DNA of 64,000 bases from Sediminicola sp963974715 (GTDB taxonomy: Bacteria; Bacteroidota; Bacteroidia; Flavobacteriales; Flavobacteriaceae), in NCBI GenBank assembly GCA_963974715.1, contig CAXBDK010000013.1:117050-181049 (forward strand), given 5' to 3'. A program made the translations under genes and the position numbers. Shown here piece by piece: positions 61,605-64,000 of this stretch; within the stretch, counting starts at the first letter, position 1; the number at the start of each line of letters is the position of its first letter. The notes beneath the pieces were generated by a model, which worked only from the letters and a program-made list of their open reading frames with translations, had not been told where the DNA came from and did no database searches.

Positions 61605-62570
61605 CTATTTATTAAAGGACGCTATGATCTGTAGGGCCACTTGCAGTGCCTTTGTTCCTTGTGCCAGTGATACTATTGGTACGGTGTCGTTGTTGATGGC
61701 CTCCGCAAAGGTCTCCAATTCGTCCAAAATGGCGTTATTGGCCACTATTTCGGGGTTTTCAAAATAAATCTGTTTTCGGTCCCCTTCGGCATTCTGCAAC
61801 ACCATATCAAAGTCGCCCAATTCTTCCGGTGCATCCTTCATTTTTACCACTTCCACCTTTTTTTCCAAAAAATCGACGGCGATATAGGCATCCTTTTGGA
61901 AGAAACGGGATTTTCTCATGTTTTTCAATGAAATCCTACTGGCCGTTAGATTGGCCACACATCCGTTTTCAAATTCGATACGGGCGTTGGCGATATCCGG
62001 GGAATCGCTGATCACGGCCACTCCACTGGCATTGATCTGCCTAACTTCCGATCGCACAACGCTAAGAATGGCGTCGATATCGTGGATCATCAGGTCCAGC
62101 ACGACCGGGACATCGGTACCCCTGGGGTTAAATTCTGCCAATCGGTGCGTTTCGATGAACATGGGATTTTGGATCTTCTCCCGCACGGCCATAAAGGCGG
62201 GGTTAAAACGTTCCACATGGCCTACCTGCCCCTTGACCCCGTGTTTTTTTTCAAGGGCCAACAATTGTTCGGCCTCCGCATAGGTATTGGTAATGGGCTT
62301 TTCTATAAAGACGTGTTTCCCTTTTTCCATCGCTTTTTTGGCACAGTCAAAATGGGAAAGGGTAGGGGTCACTATATCGACCACATCCACCGAATCCATA
62401 AGGGTGTTGATATTGTCAAAATAGGCATACCCAAATTCGGCGGCCACCTTCTTGCCATTGATGGCATCGGCATCGTAAAAGCCGATCAGTTCAAATTTTT
62501 TGGATTCGTTCAATAAACGTAGATGGATCTTTCCCAAATGTCCCGCACCCAGGACCCCAACCTTTAACAT
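61605..62570 (-). CDS. Gfo/Idh/MocA family oxidoreductase
   Basis: This 321-residue NAD(P)-dependent oxidoreductase has the N-terminal Rossmann motif GVLGAGHLGKIHLRLL and 'HVFIEKPITNTY', the family signature with catalytic Lys. Substrates of this family are sugars and inositols or their phosphates, and this member cannot be assigned further. The first gene of the minus-strand run, it lies divergent to pcm. Confidence 0.9.
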   Translation of the reverse strand: MLKVGVLGAGHLGKIHLRLLNESKKFELIGFYDADAINGKKVAAEFGYAYFDNINTLMDSVDVVDIVTPTLSHFDCAKKAMEKGKHVFIEKPITNTYAEAEQLLALEKKHGVKGQVGHVERFNPAFMAVREKIQNPMFIETHRLAEFNPRGTDVPVVLDLMIHDIDAILSVVRSEVRQINASGVAVISDSPDIANARIEFENGCVANLTASRISLKNMRKSRFFQKDAYIAVDFLEKKVEVVKMKDAPEELGDFDMVLQNAEGDRKQIYFENPEIVANNAILDELETFAEAINNDTVPIVSLAQGTKALQVALQIIASFNK

Positions 62571-62835
62571 AAAACTATTTTTGTCAAAAATAACGATATG
62601 AATCCACTCTTCAATGGAAAAAGGGACCGAGTTTTTTTGTGCACCCTATACAAGGATCGGTGCAGAACTTTTTTGAGGGGGACTGTATTAACCCCATAGT
62701 TTTTTTAACTTCGCAAAAAGGACCGCTTTCCATGTGCGCATTCCCGAAAGGATTTGGTAAAGGATGTAAAAGTGTGCCCTGATACCAATGATGACCAACT
62801 ATAGGCCCTAGGCCACTGAACATAGCTTATTGAAA

Positions 62836-63477
62836 ATGAACGATACCTTGAAACACCGCGGTATGCGGAACAAACTGGCAGAAATCCTTAAGGAAAAGGG
62901 CATTACCGATAAGAAGGTGCTGGAGGCCATTAGGACCATCCCGAGGCACTTGTTCCTAGATAGCAGCTTTGGGGACCATGCCTATCAGGACAAGGCGTTT
63001 CCGATAGGGGCGGAACAGACCATTTCCCAACCCTACACGGTGGCCTTCCAAACGGAGCTCCTTCAATTGGAGACCAATGCCAAGATATTGGAAATCGGGA
63101 CCGGAAGCGGGTACCAGACGGCCGTCCTCTTGCATCTGAGGGCTAAGGTGTATACCATTGAGCGGCAATTGGAGCTCTATAAACGGACGTCCATTTTTTT
63201 TAAAAAGATGGGTTACAGGCCCAAAAAGATGGTGTTCGGAGATGGGTACAAGGGCATGCCCGATGAAGCGCCCTTCGATGGTATCATCGTGACCGCAGGG
63301 GCCCCTGAGGTACCCAAACAGCTAATGGCACAGTTGGCCATAGGCGGAAGGTTGGTAATCCCGATAGGTTCGGACGAACAGATCATGACCCTGTTCATCC
63401 GTCATTCGGCAACCGAATTCGAAAAAAAGGAATTTGGATCCTTCCGTTTCGTGCCGTTGTTGGAGAATAAGAATTAA
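62836..63477 (+). CDS. pcm: Protein-L-isoaspartate O-methyltransferase
   Basis: This 213-residue methyltransferase repairs isoaspartate in aged proteins. It has 'PIGAEQTISQPYTVAFQTELL' (substrate contact), the SAM motif 'ILEIGTGSGYQTAVL' and 'GYKGMPDEAPFDGIIVTAGAPEVPKQLM'. A TTG six bases upstream is possible, but the ATG at 62836 is better. The gene is divergent from the oxidoreductase. Confidence 0.94.
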   Translation: MNDTLKHRGMRNKLAEILKEKGITDKKVLEAIRTIPRHLFLDSSFGDHAYQDKAFPIGAEQTISQPYTVAFQTELLQLETNAKILEIGTGSGYQTAVLLHLRAKVYTIERQLELYKRTSIFFKKMGYRPKKMVFGDGYKGMPDEAPFDGIIVTAGAPEVPKQLMAQLAIGGRLVIPIGSDEQIMTLFIRHSATEFEKKEFGSFRFVPLLENKN

Positions 63478-63485
63478 GATATACT

Positions 63486-63522
63486 GACTCACTAAGTGGG
63501 ATGTATAATGCTCCTAGCTTGA
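63486..63522 (+). repeat. Short partial copy of the dispersed repeat
   Basis: CTGACTCACTAAGTGGGATG and TATAATGCTCCTAGCTTG resemble the outer end of the copies at 10480 and 19527 (CCACTAAGTGG, then GCTCCTATGCCTG). It lies in the gap between pcm and the converging T9SS gene. Confidence 0.45.
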
Positions 63523-63534
63523 CGACGGGGCACA

Positions 63535-63567
63535 AAAAAACCTTTGCGGATTTCCGGAAAGGTTTTT
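63535..63567. terminator. Bidirectional terminator between pcm and the T9SS protein
   Basis: A long stem AAAAAACCTTT-g-CGGA / TCCG-g-AAAGGTTTTTT with a TT loop and a single G-G mismatch. T-runs lie on both strands, so it can serve both converging genes. Confidence 0.9.
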
Positions 63568-63614
63568 TGTATGTTCTGATGATATACATTCTTTATGGTT
63601 GTGGAGAATGCTTG

Positions 63615-64000
63615 CTACCGCTTCACTATAATTTGCTTTTGATACTGTTTGCCCTCTTTGTCCAGAATCTTTAAGTAATAGCTTCCCACAGGTAAACCGC
63701 TTATATCCAAAAGATGCTCTTCGCCCACTGATATGTTGTGAGGGGAAAGACTTTGTACCAAACGTCCGTTCATGTCGAAGACCATAACGGTATTTATAAC
63801 GGTCTTTCCTTTAAACCCGATGCTCATCTGGGTACTTGCTGGATTTGGATGCACACTTAGGGCGTCCATTTCCTTTATTTCCCCTATGGATTTTGCCGAT
63901 AAGGATGGCGAAACTTTTGATATGACCAGGTTGTCGTATGTAACGGTCCCGGGTGTCTGCCTGTTGTAGTTGCTGAATAGCCACAGGTCCAGGGTTGTGG
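63615..64000 (-). CDS. T9SS type A sorting domain protein, C-terminal fragment
   Basis: About 128 C-terminal residues are visible and continue past the right edge. They contain the Por-secretion signal domain: 'LSVHPNPASTQMSIGFKGKTVINTVMVFDMNGRLVQS' then 'LDISGLPVGSYYLKILDKEGKQYQKQIIVKR'. This directs export through the type IX system and surface attachment. The upstream part 'DLWLFSNY... TVTYDNLVISK' looks like the end of a jelly-roll or LamG-like domain, so the protein could be a secreted carbohydrate-active enzyme, but the catalytic part is outside the window. Confidence 0.85.
   Translation of the reverse strand, partial: TTLDLWLFSNYNRQTPGTVTYDNLVISKVSPSLSAKSIGEIKEMDALSVHPNPASTQMSIGFKGKTVINTVMVFDMNGRLVQSLSPHNISVGEEHLLDISGLPVGSYYLKILDKEGKQYQKQIIVKR

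Noticed and set aside
1..64000. tRNA, rRNA, CRISPR, insertion sequences, prophage
   Set aside because: I found no cloverleaf with T-loop motif, no spaced direct repeats of CRISPR type, no transposase or integrase other than XerD, and no phage structural genes.

Overview
The window looks like a chromosomal segment of a marine Flavobacteriaceae bacterium (Bacteroidota). Supporting signs are a type IX secretion C-terminal sorting domain at the right edge, Bacteroidota-type promoters (TTTG, about 17-19 bp, then TAnnTTTG), few Shine-Dalgarno sites, AT-leaning codon use, and families typical of the group such as DUF3822, DUF2807, DUF4097, transmembrane-220 and UMF1-like MFS. Gene content is mostly housekeeping. 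I see no phage, insertion sequence, CRISPR array, tRNA or rRNA.

Layout. 1-2.7 kb: end of a NUDIX gene, a divergent PlsC-like acyltransferase, and an ECF sigma factor with a membrane partner. 2.7-9.7 kb: M20 amidohydrolase, NDH-2, XerD, AroQ, a PP-loop ATPase and lipoamide dehydrogenase. 9.9-19.5 kb: two MsrB enzymes (one cytosolic, one lipoprotein), a lipoprotein with a collagen-like stretch, GlgB, a GH31 alpha-glucosidase, an M48 protease lipoprotein and an MFS transporter. 18.7-21.9 kb (minus): ECF sigma, anti-sigma-like protein and two secreted ladder-repeat beta-solenoid proteins. 22-32 kb: Lon, Cmk, a BON-LysM protein, ribosomal protein S1, PyrR-PyrB, RNase Z and PdxH. 31.8-35.3 kb: SixA-Ppk1-Ppx, a translationally coupled polyphosphate and phosphohistidine operon. 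35.3 kb: MiaE.

36.05-42.47 kb holds a complete six-gene ebo cluster (eboA-F), known from cyanobacteria, eustigmatophyte plastids and some Bacteroidota and linked to moving metabolite precursors to the periplasm. It is the least understood system here. It is followed by DnaX (with an A11 run that looks like a gamma/tau slippage site), RNase P RNA, a threonine dehydratase-like enzyme, RsmD, DUF3822, a RecD-like helicase, and a kdsB-HAD-iron alcohol dehydrogenase operon that resembles part of the Kdo8N pathway. 53-54.6 kb is a small AT-rich Crp/DUF2306 pair next to tandem intergenic repeats. 55-62.6 kb is a seven-gene minus-strand run that ends in an unusual MiaA-gluconokinase fusion. The window closes with Pcm and the end of a T9SS-secreted protein.

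A dispersed intergenic repeat with core ACCTCGGRRCAAGCCC recurs at five or six places. In several it starts exactly at the TAA stop codon of the upstream gene, so it may be a mobile or 3'-end-forming element.
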